From Coenobita brevimanus (lineage: Eukaryota; Arthropoda; Malacostraca; Decapoda; Coenobitidae), in the NCBI GenBank assembly GCA_032717465.1, contig CM064732.1:18763639-18827638 (forward strand): 64,000 nt of DNA, in the 5' to 3' direction. Under the pieces are notes generated by a model that was given only the letters and a program-made list of their open reading frames with translations, made no database searches and was not told the origin of the DNA. A program made the position numbers and the translations under genes. Shown in pieces: positions 25,363 through 37,600 of the stretch. Within the stretch, counting starts at the first letter, position 1, and every line of letters begins with the position of its first letter.

Positions 25363-25630
25363 GGCATGATCCATCACTGGGAAAAGGGAAGGGGGAAGCG
25401 CATGATTTCAAGCAGAGTTACAAGTTTTAATCTATCCCAACTGATTATTAAATTCATTATTTATTACCATTTCTCTGTTTCAACTGAAATGATCTGACGC
25501 AAACATTTATGCAAGAAATTAATAACTTACAGTTTATTATCTTAAACAACATTGTTTTAAGTATAAGTAATCGTTGGTCTGCTAAAAATTAGAGGGAGTG
25601 AGTGCTGCCACACACGCCCCTAAATCCGTG

Positions 25631-25632
<2 letters not shown>

Positions 25633-25706
<74 letters not shown>

Positions 25707-25712
25707 TGTGTG
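25633..25712. repeat. (TG)n microsatellite
   Basis: TG run with one TA interruption near 25700. Confidence 0.98.
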
Positions 25713-25714
25713 CA

Positions 25715-26060
25715 TCTTCGTGAAAAGTCAAGGTTACATGGCAAGTTCAAGTGTCCGACCCTTTAACTCAGATGCTTTTCATTCGATATGGATTAAGCCA
25801 TGCAGAAGGCGTGAGAGTTATGCAAGAATGAAGCGATTAAACTTTGAGAAGAACAAATCAGGGTCCAACGCCACACGGGAAGATCATCTCAAGTAGTCCC
25901 ATTCGAGTGGAACTAAACTTGGTGGAAGGATTAAAACTTAGACGAGAGTGAAGGTATTCGACTTTGGGAACAGTTGGTTTAAGATGAAGGTCACAGGGCG
26001 AAGCAAATGCTCGGGTTTTGGGCCCGAGTGTTGCGCTGTCTTTGTGTTTGTTCTTGTTTT
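25715..26060 (-). repeat. ~140-bp-period repeat, antisense remnant with terminal hairpin
   Basis: AAAAGTCAAGGTTACATGGC and AAGATGAAGGTCACAGGGCG are antisense unit anchors. The right edge has a hairpin, CTCGGG (26010-26015) with CCCGAG (26023-26028), followed by a GTTTG-rich stretch. The left edge abuts (TG)n, as in segments with (CA)n at the same place in sense orientation. Confidence 0.62.
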
Positions 26061-26093
26061 TTTTTCGAGAATGACTTGAAGATCTCCTGTAAC

Positions 26094-26095
<2 letters not shown>

Positions 26096-26139
<44 letters not shown>
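26096..26139. repeat. (TG)n microsatellite
   Basis: Uninterrupted TG run. Confidence 0.97.
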
Positions 26140-26140
<1 letters not shown>

Positions 26141-27010
26141 CTACCTCTTTCCCTTCTTTACAAGAGTTTGCTAAAGTTTTTCACTCAGTCTGCCTCTGCT
26201 CCACTCTCCTTCCTGTCCTTTATTTACTCTCTACTCCCTCCTTTATCTTCTCTTTCGGTTTCTCTATCTGTTGCATTTTCGTTCTTCTCCGCTTACTCCT
26301 CCCTCCTCGCTCCCCGCTATCCATTATCATTATCCCCTATAGTTTGCTAAATTCCTTTGCTCTTCTCTGATATAATTCGTTTTCCCTCCTCCTGTTCTCA
26401 TTTCTTCTACTCACATGATCTTTCCTTCTTTTCTCATCAGTTCGTCTCTTTCTCCTTCCAACGATTTCATTTTTCTTATCTCCACCTTCTCTCCTTTTCT
26501 AACCCTTTCTCTTACCCATCCACTCTTCTCTCTCCTTTCTCCTCTTCATCATACCTTTCCTCCATGTCTCCAACTTTTCGCTCCATCTTCTCTTTCCCCT
26601 TTTCTCTCACACCTTCCCTGTATTTACTCCTTCCACCTCACTTCCCGTTTCTCATCATCATTATTGCCATTAGTCCGATACTTTCGCTTGCCATCTCTCA
26701 AAATATTCTCTTTCTGTCCATCTTCTCTCCTTTCTGGTCGCCACCTTTTCTCTTCGTTCATTTTACCACTATCTCTCCTCTTTCGCTTCCTCCTTCTCTC
26801 AATCTTATCTTCCTCATCCTCCTCGTCAGCTTCTCCCTTATTCCATGCTCCTGTCTATCTCCATTACCTTCTTTCCTCTGTCTTCTATTTTCCGTTCTAC
26901 TATCATCTTTCCTTGTTTCCCTTCCTCCTTCCTTCTCTCCGCTTCCCTTTCCTGCCTCACACCTGTTTCTCATCATCATTATCGCCATTAGTCTGATACA
27001 TTCCCTTGCC
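26140..27010. repeat. polypyrimidine tract about 0.87 kb
   Basis: C/T-rich on the plus strand. A ~50-bp segment (TTTCTCATCATCATTATTGC and GCCATTAGTCCGATAC, near 26645) recurs at about 26962, a 317-bp offset, pointing to internal duplication. Long frames are artefacts. Confidence 0.88.
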
Positions 27011-27029
27011 TACACTCCCTCTGAGGCCT

Positions 27030-27620
27030 CGCTGGGAGAAGGGGAGTGAGAGGGGTGAGAGGAGTGACGGGGGTGGGAGGAGGAAGGGAGAGAGCGAGAG
27101 AGGTGGTAGAGAGAGAAAGCTAGAGTGAGGGGTTGGGGAGAGGCAGTGGAGAAATGGAGGGAGCAAGAATGAGAAGAGACAGGAGTGAGAGTAAGAAAGA
27201 TGAAAGGGAGGAGAGAGAAAGTGAGAAAGAGAGGAGGAAGGAAAATGAGAGCTAGAAAGGGAAGAGGAAGAAGGCGAGAACAAGAAGGAGAAGAGGAAGG
27301 ACGGAAAAAGTGAGAAAGAGAGGAAAGAACTTGGAAGAGAAGTAAAAAATGAGAGAAAGAAAGAGTGTGGAAGAGAAATTAAAAAGGAGAGGAAGAGGAA
27401 GAGGCGTGGATGAAGAGAAAGACAGGGCAAGAAAGAGATAAAGGAAAGGTGTTGAGGAGGAGAAGAGTAAAAAACAAAACAAGAAAAACTAAAGGAATGA
27501 ACCTGGAAGACAGAGGCCACAAATGAGAAGGTGTATGGAAAGGAAGAAATATAGACAGGAAAGATAAAGCGAACGTTCGTGGAGAAGGAGAACGATGGGG
27601 AGGATGTGAAAAATGGTGGC
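27030..27620. repeat. polypurine tract about 0.6 kb
   Basis: Abrupt switch from C/T-rich to G/A-rich on the same strand at about 27015-27040. Frames on it are artefacts of composition. Confidence 0.88.
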
Positions 27621-28165
27621 TTTCTAGCATAATGGCAATTTTGATAACGGAAGTCCTGTTTGTTTACAGTGAATTTATCTTTTGTGGCCAGCTATATCTC
27701 TGCCACATTAACTTTGCCTAATATTGTCACCTCTCCATCTTGAATGATGAATTTAGCAGAAGAATATAGCCTAAGTCACGAGGGAATTCTATAGGAAAGA
27801 TACAGAGCCGTAGTATTATCATTTTCTGTCACTTGGTCATGGGAAATACAGTTTGCCTCCGAAAGTTGAGATGGGCGATCTCTATTTACACTGAAGTCCA
27901 GTCCTGCGCATATAAAAACAGGATTAAAGAAAAGAAAGAGGATCATTTTCTTTTAACGACACCGTTCAACCTTTTGATAATTATTGTCAGGGTGAAAAAA
28001 AAAATTGTGGTGCTTGAAATCCATAATTTGGATTTCTTTCTTGGACAAAACACAGAAAAGGAAGTGTTATGAGTTATTCAGCCTCTAATCTTATAGATCA
28101 CAGTCACAGAAGAGAGAACTAATCAAGCTGTTCTTATGTTAGTTGCTTCTGTGTAGGTCGATCCA
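27621..28165. other. no recognisable feature
   Basis: AT-rich unique-looking sequence. A 79-codon open frame (27833-28072) has no recognisable domain. Confidence 0.45.
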
Positions 28166-28167
28166 GA

Positions 28168-28475
28168 GAAAGTCATATGCAGTTAAGTCCTACATTATCG
28201 ATATGCTTACCTAAATGACTGTTTATGTACCTATTGTGTAACACTAACGAATCTTTCAGGCAGCGATTTCCGGCGTTCCATTGTGCGATAGTTAACGTAT
28301 AGTAATGTCTTCCTATATTTGACCTCGTCTTGAACCCTGGAATATATTTCCATTTTATTCCCATTACCTTTACTTGCATTATCATTCTGTAAATCAAATA
28401 AATTTTCATGATTCGCGTCGTCAAAATTATTTAGAGTTTTATACACCTGGATACGGTCTTTTCCCATTTATAGGA
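28168..28475 (-). mobile_element. CR1-like LINE tail fragment
   Basis: On the minus strand, the frame from about 28467 encodes DRIQVYKTLNNFDDANHENL followed by LFDLQNDNASKGNG, typical of the C-terminal tail after the RT in CR1-type elements. After a frameshift near 28360, a second frame gives RHYYTLTIAQWN and LKDSLVLHNRYINSHLG, matching the usual RKxxFxxRVVxxWNxLP and VxxxSVNxFKxxLD segments. 5'-truncated and dead. Confidence 0.68.
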
Positions 28476-28477
28476 AA

Positions 28478-29045
28478 ACACACGATATTGTTTGTTTCAT
28501 CGTTCTTCAGGTTTAAGGAATGAGAAATCGAAAGGGTAGGAGTAGGAAGGAGAGCGGAAAGGAAAGGAAGACAGAGGGATACAGAGCATACGAGTGAAAA
28601 AGAAATAATAAAAGAAATCAATTGATATAAATGCTAAAGAGGCGGTGTGAGAGATTGCTTTTTATATTTATCGCTTTCCAACCCTTCTTCCAATGTATAT
28701 ATTTATTTTCACTTAAATATTTTGGTACCCCGTTCAATAAGGCCCAGCTGTCCTCTTACGATCATCGCACCTTCGTATGTCATCTCGTCGGAGTAAATAC
28801 CCATCGTCCAGATTCCGTTTTCTCATTCACGAATGACGTAATGGAACCTCGGTGGATCTTGTGAAAGATCAGTGTGCAGTATTCTGTTGTATCGAAATTA
28901 AAATAAATAAACTGTTTTTCAGCCTCAACCAGGGATCGATCTCTAGTTCTTTCTGACAGCAGACGACTTCTTTATGTATAAGGCTATCACTGCCCCCTTG
29001 AAATCTTTTGAGTATTTTATGGGTACCTACTGATGACATATTTTT
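28478..29045. other. no confident feature; possible tRNA-like remnant
   Basis: Minus strand near 28995-28930 has a B-box-like GAGATCGATCCC with a weak A box upstream, suggesting a SINE head remnant. It is too decayed to call. Confidence 0.3.
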
Positions 29046-29407
29046 ACCTCCGCCAACGAAGTTCAAGGAGGTAATGTACCCACCTATGTTTGTTTTCCAC
29101 ACGATATCTCCAAAAGTTTTGTATGAATTTCAATGAAATTTCGTGGAACGGTGAGCCATGGGCCAAGAAAGTACTGACTAAATTTTGGGTCGGATCTGGG
29201 TCCGGGTCTAGATCCTACGTATTCCGCACAATATCTCCAAAAGTTCTCAATGAATTTCAATAAAATGTTGTGGAAGAGTAGGCCATGGGTCAAGGAACAA
29301 TTGATTAAATTGGGGGGCGGATCCGGATCCTCTGTATTCCACGCAATATTTCCAGTAATGGGAATGGTATTGGAGGAGGTAAGCGCTCTGTGAGTGCCTT
29401 TTAGTTT
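29046..29407 (+). mobile_element. hairpin-ended element Z, copy 2
   Basis: 5' hairpin ACCTCC (29046-29051)/GGAGGT (29067-29072). The body has two similar subunits: CACGATATCTCCAAAAGTTT with GATTAAATT-like and GGGTCGGATCTGG blocks near 29100-29200, repeated near 29225-29325. The 3' hairpin is GCGCTC (29383-29388)/GAGTGC (29392-29397). No coding capacity. Confidence 0.78.
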
Positions 29408-29589
29408 TCTCCTGTACCTCTGCTATCCTTTAACGGAAGTCGAAATAAACCTATCGCCCTAAGAGACCTTGTCCAGTCATTACTTCCTCTCCGAAAACAT
29501 AGATGCCATTGCGCTGAAGAGGTTTAAACTTTCATACAAACATAGTTTTCCTTACGTTGCCTGGTTCTTTGTGTGTCTATTTATCTATG

Positions 29590-29631
29590 TGTGTGTATAC
29601 TTACCTCCGCCCTCCCGACCTCTGTCTCCCT

Positions 29632-29663
<32 letters not shown>

Positions 29664-29774
29664 TTCATCTGCCATACATCAACATTACTTGCTTCTCTTT
29701 TCCATGACTGTTTCTTCCGTTTTCTCTGCCTGAACGTCTGAATTCCTTCCTGCAAGCAATTTCTGCCCCGCCCC

Positions 29775-29810
<36 letters not shown>

Positions 29811-30720
29811 GTTCACTCTCTTCCTTTCTGCATGCCTTTCGTCTCTACATTTTCCCTTCTTCCCTTTTTCTTCTCTTTGTCGTTCTTCCCTGCACATGCC
29901 TCCTCTCTGCGGGATATGTCTGCCGCTAGTGCTGTTATTAACCCTACATCATATCCGTCAGCCTATTTTTTTTTTTTTAACAGAGTCCTCTGTATTCCTC
30001 TTTTTCTCGTTTACTCAGTTCTCAACACCTCTGCTTTGCCACCACGTTTATTCTTTCCTTTTCTCCCCTTTATTGTAATTGCAGCACTAGAAGTTTGTAT
30101 TCCCTAATGTATTCCTTTTTCCTCTACTATTTTTATCTTCTGTTTTCCCCTGTGCATGTGTTACCTTCTGTTTATCTTCTGTCAGCTTGGATCTTCTGTT
30201 ATCCAATTTGTCTGCTTTTCTCTCTCCTTGCACTACTACCTGGCTTCTTGTTTCCTCCCGTACCCAGGTTTTCCGTTCTCTATCTCGTCTCCTTGCATTA
30301 TTTTTTTGTTTCCTCAGGTCTTTTGTTTTCTCATCTACTATCTTGTGTTAGCTTTGAACTGCTCGCTTCCTCCATTATCCAGATCTACTCTTTTCCACTC
30401 CGCTTGCTTTACCTCCGGTGTCCTTGCTTCATCTATTACTCAGGCCTTGTGTTCCTCCCTCTGCTTGTATTATTTTCTCTTTGCTAGTTTCCTCCTCCTG
30501 GTGTTGTGTTTCTCCGCTTCTGCAGTCCCCCTCCCCTCACCTCCATCCTGCCTGCACACACACACCCATTAAGACCAAGGAGCACCGCAGCTGGCTCTAG
30601 TCGCTGCTCTATCCTTCCTTACTGCCTTTCTTCTTTCGCTATTTCGTCTCAAGTGTTGCTTTTATCCCCTCTTCATCCTTTTTTCCCCCATCCCTTCCAC
30701 GGGTTAAGAAATTTAAGGTA
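29590..30720. repeat. polypyrimidine-rich region with (CT)n runs
   Basis: C/T-rich on the plus strand with clean CT runs near 29638-29664 and 29778-29806. Hydrophobic Leu/Phe/Ser frames between 29832 and 30720 follow from composition. I do not call a membrane protein here. Confidence 0.75.
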
Positions 30721-30939
30721 ATTATAATTAGGGTAGTGTCAGATGACTATATTCATCAAAGATTAGCGCCGTATTAATCTAAGTTTTATTGTTCCATTAT
30801 CCTTCCCTACTTGCTGTTGCCATTAAGCAATTCAGTGCGATTTTATCAACAGTCTTCATATGATGCTAGATCTATGACTGACGAATGCTTACCTTTTTTT
30901 CGGGTGGGTGGGGGGTGATTTTGAGAGCGTCCACAACAC

Positions 30940-31330
30940 GACAATACAAGTTAGGTTACATCTATTTTCACAGGGTGTACTGCCCCCTGCTTGTCCCACC
31001 ATCCATCATCAATCCAGTCAATTCCCCCATTCCTTTCCACTCAGTCCGATACTGACTCTCCTTTCCCCTTGCACTAAATCTCTGAGAAATATGTGTGTTC
31101 TTCCTTCCCACAAATTAAACCACCTTTCATAGTACGCTCGGTTTCACAGGGTGTACCCGTCTTACCCTGGCCCACCACCCACCACCATCCCAGCCTTTCC
31201 ACTCTATCCTTCTACATCCACTCCACACATTATCTACTTCTCATCTTGGCTTATACCTTATTAGCTGACATACACAGAACATACTTCCTCAGGATTATCC
31301 CATCATCCAGTACCGCTTTTCAGCCTATTC
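30940..31330 (+). repeat. degenerate ~175-bp tandem pair
   Basis: TTTCACAGGGTGTAC with CCCACCA and a TTTCCACTC block occurs near 30967-31045 and again near 31141-31207. The rest of 30720-31680 has no recognised feature. Confidence 0.45.
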
Positions 31331-31679
31331 CCCATCCCCACTTCTCTTCACCCACGCCATCTAGGCCTAAAAGACCTTTTTAGTAAAATTATTGCACTGA
31401 CATATCTAGTGAAATTATTGCACTTATAAGACTGATTATTCGCAAACACTTTTGTAGCCATGACCAGAAGTGATCTGTAGCAGCCTGATGGTCCACAAGA
31501 TACTTGAAGGACGTATAAATCTCGAGAACAAGAAAAACACTCGTGAGGGTGCAACATCTGTGCCGTACAACTGATACAAATGCCTGTCCACACGCTTAGT
31601 TGCCAGCTGTGGATTTGCTGTATGGTAATGACGAAAGTTAGAAATATTCATGCAGACGTAATGAACTGAAGCACCTTCC

Positions 31680-32270
31680 CCATGTGGTAGAACCTTTAAT
31701 CCTGCCTTGTGCCCTTAATCTTTGATTGATTGCTCTCAATATCGATTTACTACATTCTAATCAGACCTTCAACACATCACCAAAATTGGGTCAGATCAGA
31801 TCAACAGCAATTACTCTCACTTAATCCTCCCCTAACCTTAAACCCTTCCACAAAGATTGATCGAACTCGAATAAGAGCTATGTGAGGTAATGGGGCCCAA
31901 ATTTCAATAATGACACGTGACCTTTTTCTTTGTCCGAGTGTGCTCAAAACTGAATCGCTTCACCCTTTCCTATTACTTTCAACCGTTGTACCAACTTTGG
32001 TCAAACTTGGATTAAAACTGTTTAACTTGACCTTACTTATGATTAATGCCCTATGATCTTTTTCGGTAAAAAATTAAACGTCTGTTCTTCTGTCTTCTGA
32101 TGGTCCTCAATCATTACGTCAGATTTGGTGCAAATCCATGCAATAGTTTTCCATAATATTGCTAACAGACAGACAAACCGGACCGAACACCTAACATCTG
32201 GTACTTTCACGCACGGGTGTAACCAATGCATCGATCGCCCTGATTTTCGCCACATGACAACATAGCTATG
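31680..32270 (+). repeat. ~140-bp-period repeat array, segment 3
   Basis: Sense units with anchors near 31702 (CCTTAATCTTTGATTG), 31915 (GTGACCTTTTTCTTTG) and 32030 (TTGACCTTACTTATG), plus the CTTTGGTCAAACTTGGATTA type spacer near 31997. Confidence 0.65.
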
Positions 32271-32274
32271 ACCT

Positions 32275-32340
32275 GAATCTATCTTTGGTAGCTTGAACTG
32301 ATCTGGTGGGCCTGAAATGACTTTGCAGACCCCCCCCCAA

Positions 32341-32403
<63 letters not shown>

Positions 32404-33020
32404 CTGGCTGAAAAGGACCTGAGCAGACATAGTTTGTTCTGAATATGGCTGAAGTATATAACGATGATGAGAAAGGCTCTAAGCTAACCTGAGTAGAGGA
32501 AAGGAGATGGGCTGATAAGTCTGAACTTGATTGGATTTGAGGTGTGAAGCTCCTAATTGGACGTAAATGGACCTGACTAGAAAAGAATGACATTGAATCG
32601 ATCTCAGTTGCCCTGACTGAACCAGAATAGATGGATTTGAACGGATATAAAATACCTGAATGGGTCAGTTTGATACAAAAAGGACCTATTAGGCACAGTA
32701 TGCATAACGGTTGCAAACAGACCTGAAATCACCTGGCTGAGTTGAAATGGATGTGAAGTGCCTAAATGTGGCTTAAATGGCCAGGATGATCCTGAACTGA
32801 CTTAAATGGACGGAAACTGACCTGTACTGATCTGCCAAGTTAAGACTGGATGTGAAGGCCCTGAGCAGGGTGATTCGAGTGAACCATATTGAAGCTGAGT
32901 GGACCTGACTGAACCTGATTGGATCAAATTGTTCTATCGGTATCTAATCTTGGCTGAAACCATCTAAAACAGTGGACCTGAAGTGGCATTATTGGTTACT
33001 GAACCAATTGGCTTATATCT
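32275..33020 (+). repeat. degenerate short tandem repeat of TGGACCTGA type
   Basis: Dozens of variants of TGGACCTGA, GACCTGACTGAACC and GATTGGA over about 750 bp, most regular near 32880-32930. Split by (TA)n at 32344-32402. No coding frame. Confidence 0.62.
32344..32402. repeat. (TA)n microsatellite
   Basis: Uninterrupted TA run after a C-run and an A-run. Confidence 0.97.
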
Positions 33021-33229
33021 GGATCATGTAGGTTAGTAATAGGACCTTTGTACTGTTGAACTTCATAATTACATGTAGTTCATAGCTGCCGACAAGCTGA
33101 AGGCTTCAGTAACTTACAGGTATTAGCTCTGTTTGGACCATGGAGCGCTGATGTAAATTTCTCTTAGCTCAAGGTGCAGGAATTGTTACCCTATTTCATG
33201 TCTTCATACCCACTGATTCTCTTGTCCTC

Positions 33230-33520
33230 TGGTTAACACTATGCAGCATTCTTAATGGCGTCATGTAATTTCATTTTATCTTAGCCCTTGCAATTTTATT
33301 TTTGTCAAAGTCCTACAGTCATAATTTGATTAAGACCATACAAATGCAATTTTCTAACGCTATTCAGTTTTTAGTTTTGCTTAAGATAGTTTTCTCATAA
33401 TCTCTGTTTTGCTTTACTTTAGCGCCATAGTTATATTCTTACCACACCGTACACTTTTATTCTCACTAAAGCCATACAGTTTTATTCTCTTTAAACCTAT
33501 ATACTGTAATCTTTCAAGTG
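33230..33520 (+). repeat. ~31-bp degenerate minisatellite
   Basis: Recurring GCCATACAGTTTTATTCTC with TTTAGC/CTAAA spacers, clearest at 33420-33500 and progressively decayed leftward to about 33230. Confidence 0.6.
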
Positions 33521-33849
33521 ATGGGAAATTCTAACCAGTCAGAGGAGTGCCAATTATTTGACTGGTGTTGTAGTACTTACGCATTCTATTTTGGCTAACA
33601 AGATTCAATTGTATTCAGAAATGGGAAATCTCTACCAGTAAGAAAAAGAAGTCTCCCAGCTGGAAAGCACGATGCATGCTGATCTTGTACCCTTAAATCA
33701 CGGTGAGGTTAAAGTCTCTCACCTAAAAATTAATGATTTTTTTTTTCTTGAGCCGTTGTTTGACTTGTAGGACGCGCAACTCCAGTGAGATGATCCATTT
33801 TTTTGGAGAAAAAACATAGGACAATCGTGGTAGTTACCACCAGTGACAT
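33521..33849. other. no recognisable feature
   Basis: A GATGGGAAATTCTAACCAGT block near 33520 recurs as GAAATGGGAAATCTCTACCAG near 33619. Otherwise nothing recognised. Confidence 0.4.
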
Positions 33850-34605
33850 CCAAACCGGTCTAAAGGATTGAATATTTGGTATTGCCCCGTGTCCTGAACA
33901 TTTCACAAATTACACTCAGAATCAGATTACATCATTCTTCTCTCATTTTTTAAAACCTTTTCACCAACTTTGCTTCAAATCAGATCAGTTTTGTTTGAGT
34001 TAACTAAGCCCAGTGATTTTGGCATTTGACCTTTCCCTCCGACTTTGATCATTGACTGGGTGTTCTCTAGATCGAATTTCTTTATCCTTCTTTAAACCTG
34101 AACCCGTCCACACAGATTATCTTCATCAGATAATGGCGGCTTAATTTCACCTTGCAATGTGAACTAGACCTTTGACTGATTGTTCTCAAAACAATAGGTC
34201 GACCTTATGGGTGATTCTCAACTCATCCGCCAAGTTGGATCCAAAACACTTTAACCCCCTTGTTTTTCTTGGTTGTAATCTTATCTTTTGGCTTTTCATT
34301 GTGACCTTGACATGTGACTGAGTGTTGTCCAAATTTTAAACCTCTATACTCTTGCCTCATCTTCAACCTTTACAGAATTCTTGGTGTACCGTAAATCGCA
34401 AAAAATACCAATAGAAATAAATAAATAAATAATTTCAAAAATGTAAGTTGACCCTGCCCTGTGATCTTGATTTTGGGCCTATTGTTCCAGAAGACACTCC
34501 TTGGCTGAATTCTAATACTTCCAAGAAGCTTGTTTAAAATCAGAAAAAAAAAAATTGTTCTGTAACCCTGACCTTTGACCTTCTAGCTTTAGTTAAATTT
34601 GGTTA
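33850..34605 (+). repeat. ~140-bp-period repeat array, segment 4, with perfect DR1
   Basis: Sense anchors near 33885, 34030, 34165, 34303, 34452 and 34569, a spacing close to 140 bp. The last anchor (34569-34581) is TGACCTTTGACCT, the exact complement of a DR1 arrangement of two AGGTCA half sites. Directly adjoins the 3' end of the minus-strand LINE. Confidence 0.72.
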
Positions 34606-34611
34606 ATAGAT

Positions 34612-37600
34612 TTTCTATTGCCAGACGTCTTAATCCCATAAGGGCTGGCCACCAACAATTCGCTTCCATATGGTTCCGTCCATTTCACTGTCCTCCTCCC
34701 ATCACACACACCCGTCTCTCATATACCTCTCCACTCCATCCCTTCATCTTATCCTTGGCCTTCCCCTCCCTTTCCATCCCTCCCTCTCACTCACATACAC
34801 TCTCCTCGTTAGTCCTTCGCTCTCCATCCTCTCCACATGGCCAAACCACCTCAGTGTATTTCTCCTAACGCTCTCTATCACATCCACATCCACACCGCAA
34901 CTCTCCTTCACTTTCTCATTTGTCAGTTTTCCTCCCCATAACTCCACATGCTCCTCTCAGAGAGTTTAACTCCACATGCTCCTCTCAGATAGCTCATTTA
35001 CACTGCTATCACTCTTACTTGTGTCCTTTCAACAGGGTCGAAGCTTCGCTTACATACGTTAGAGTTGGTATGACAATTCTATCATACACCGACTTTTTTT
35101 TTTTCTCATGCACACTTACCTATTTTCCATCACTACTTTCAAAGAACCAGTAACCTCGCTTACTTGTTGTACTCGTTCCAGCACTTAATCCTCCAAACAT
35201 CCATCCAAACTCATCAGACTACCCAAGTACTTAAATGCACTCACATTTTCCATTTCCTCATCATCCAACCTCACTTTACATTCAGTGACTTCATTGCCCT
35301 CAAAGATCATAACTTTACTCTTCCCTCCATTCTCCTATAGAATCCGTTTCTTACACGCTCTACCAAACTCGTTCACCAAGCCTTGCAGTTTCCCTTCGTC
35401 TTCACTTAACGATACTGTAACATCTGCAAACAGCAGTACAGGACGTTTGCAAACGCTGCCATCTCTCATTGGGCCGCTCCAGTATCCACTACCTTACCTT
35501 GTATCTCTTTATAACCCCATCCATATACAGATTGAACAACCATGGAGACATGACAAATCCCTGTTTCAGTCCAGCTTTCAGACAGAGAAAGTCACTCAGG
35601 TCACCATCAACCCGCACTGCAGCCTTAGCACTCTCATGTATAGTTTTCACAGCATTCGACAACTTCCCATCTACTATAAATATTCTTAATATTTTCCACA
35701 TTCCTTGACTCTCCACTCTGTCATACGCTTTCTCCAAATCCATGAAAGCCTTATGCAGCGTATTTCCCTTCTCTAGAAACTTTTCCATTGAAGCCCTAAG
35801 GATGAACATCTGATCTACACAACCTCTCGCCTTCCGAAAACCTCCCTGTTCTTCTCCAACTAAATCCCCTGTTATATCCCTAACTCTGTCAGTAAGTATC
35901 CTGCTATTTACTTCTCCTATTGCACAGAGAAGACAAATGCCCCGTTGATTACCACACGTCTTTTTCCCCCTCCTTTTTTTTTATACTGGGGAATAATTAT
36001 ACATGAATTCCAATCCTCCGGGACACTACCCAGGCCATTCTGCAATCTTCCACACCAGTTCTACTATTGTGTACCCTACCATTTACTCTTCCTATTACAC
36101 TAAGAAGACAAATGCTCTTATTATTATCACAGACTTCTTTTTCTCCTTGTGCTTTGTACAGGGGATTAAATATACCTGAATTCTAATCCTTCGGGACTCT
36201 ACCTTCCTCCCAGGCCAATCTGCACATCTCCCATATCCATTCTACTACTATCTTTTCCCCATGCTTCATCATTTCACCACACACTCCATCAATTCCTGGG
36301 GCTTTCCCCATTTTGACTTTCTTCATTGCTTCCACTACTTTCATCCTACAGATCTCTTCCTCCCTTCTCACCACCCTCCTTCTCTCAGACATTCCTTCAA
36401 CCACATATACTCGCATTACTTTCATTCTATATGTTAAACATTTCCTTGCAGTGTTCTCTCCATGTGCTCACGTTTTCACCCTTCTCCACTATCGGTCTGC
36501 CATTTTTATCTTTCATTCTCCTGATAACTTCTTTATCAACCTGTCTCTCTTTATCTCCTTCCTGAACGTTTCCTTACATTCTCTCCACTTTACATTTAAA
36601 TTCCTTCCAAATTCCTCATCCACTTTCTTCTTTCTTTTACTAATCTTTTCACCTCACTCTTCCTCTCTACATATAACTCTCTGTTCTGTCTCTCAAGTTC
36701 CTCCTTGCCTCTGCTTCCCATCTACTTACAATATGCTTTCTTCTTTTGCACCACTGCTTGCCTCACCTCTTTATTCCACCATGGTGTTCCATGCACCCTC
36801 TTTCGTATCCTCTTTACCCCACACACCACCTCACATATTCTTCTGTGGACATCTTGCATACACCTTCCACATCCCGCACCTGCTCCAAAGCATATTTAAA
36901 TACCCAATTGCTCCTCCACATGTCTCTTATATTCTGCCTTTTTTCCAACCTCTTGCAACCTGTCTACCCTCCTTGTGTGGACTACTTACTCTTTTCTCTC
37001 CCTCCCTCCTTCTATTCGTCTGCTGCACTTGAACCTTGAATATTACCATCACTAAGTGGTGGTCAGAAAGTCCACTTCCCCAGCCTGGGTATGCTCTTGC
37101 ATCCATTACATATCTTCTCATTTTTTCATCCACACACACATAATCAGTCATCGCATTCCGCTCATGCAGTTCACCATTCACCCTTCTCATCACTTGCCCT
37201 TCATATATGTGGATCATTTTGTGCCCAAAGAAGGTATATTCTAAAACCAACCCCGTCCTCACACGAATGTCCACTAAAGCCCTGCCATTCTCATCCACTT
37301 CTGCAGACAAACCCCACTCACCAACTACTCCATCTACCTTCACAATCCCTACTTACCATTCATATCTCCAGTCAAAAACACTTTCTCATTCTTCTCAAAC
37401 TTTCCCACGCATGCTTCCACATTTGTAGAGAATTCTTCCTTCACTCTGCTTGCACGATCTTGCATTGGCGCATACACACACACTATACACCACGTTTGTA
37501 TTCCCACTTTCAATCTTACCCACTCAGTCCTTGTACCAACTGATCCATACTGTCTTATATTCTCCTTACATCTCTTGCACACAACATTACATACCCCGTC

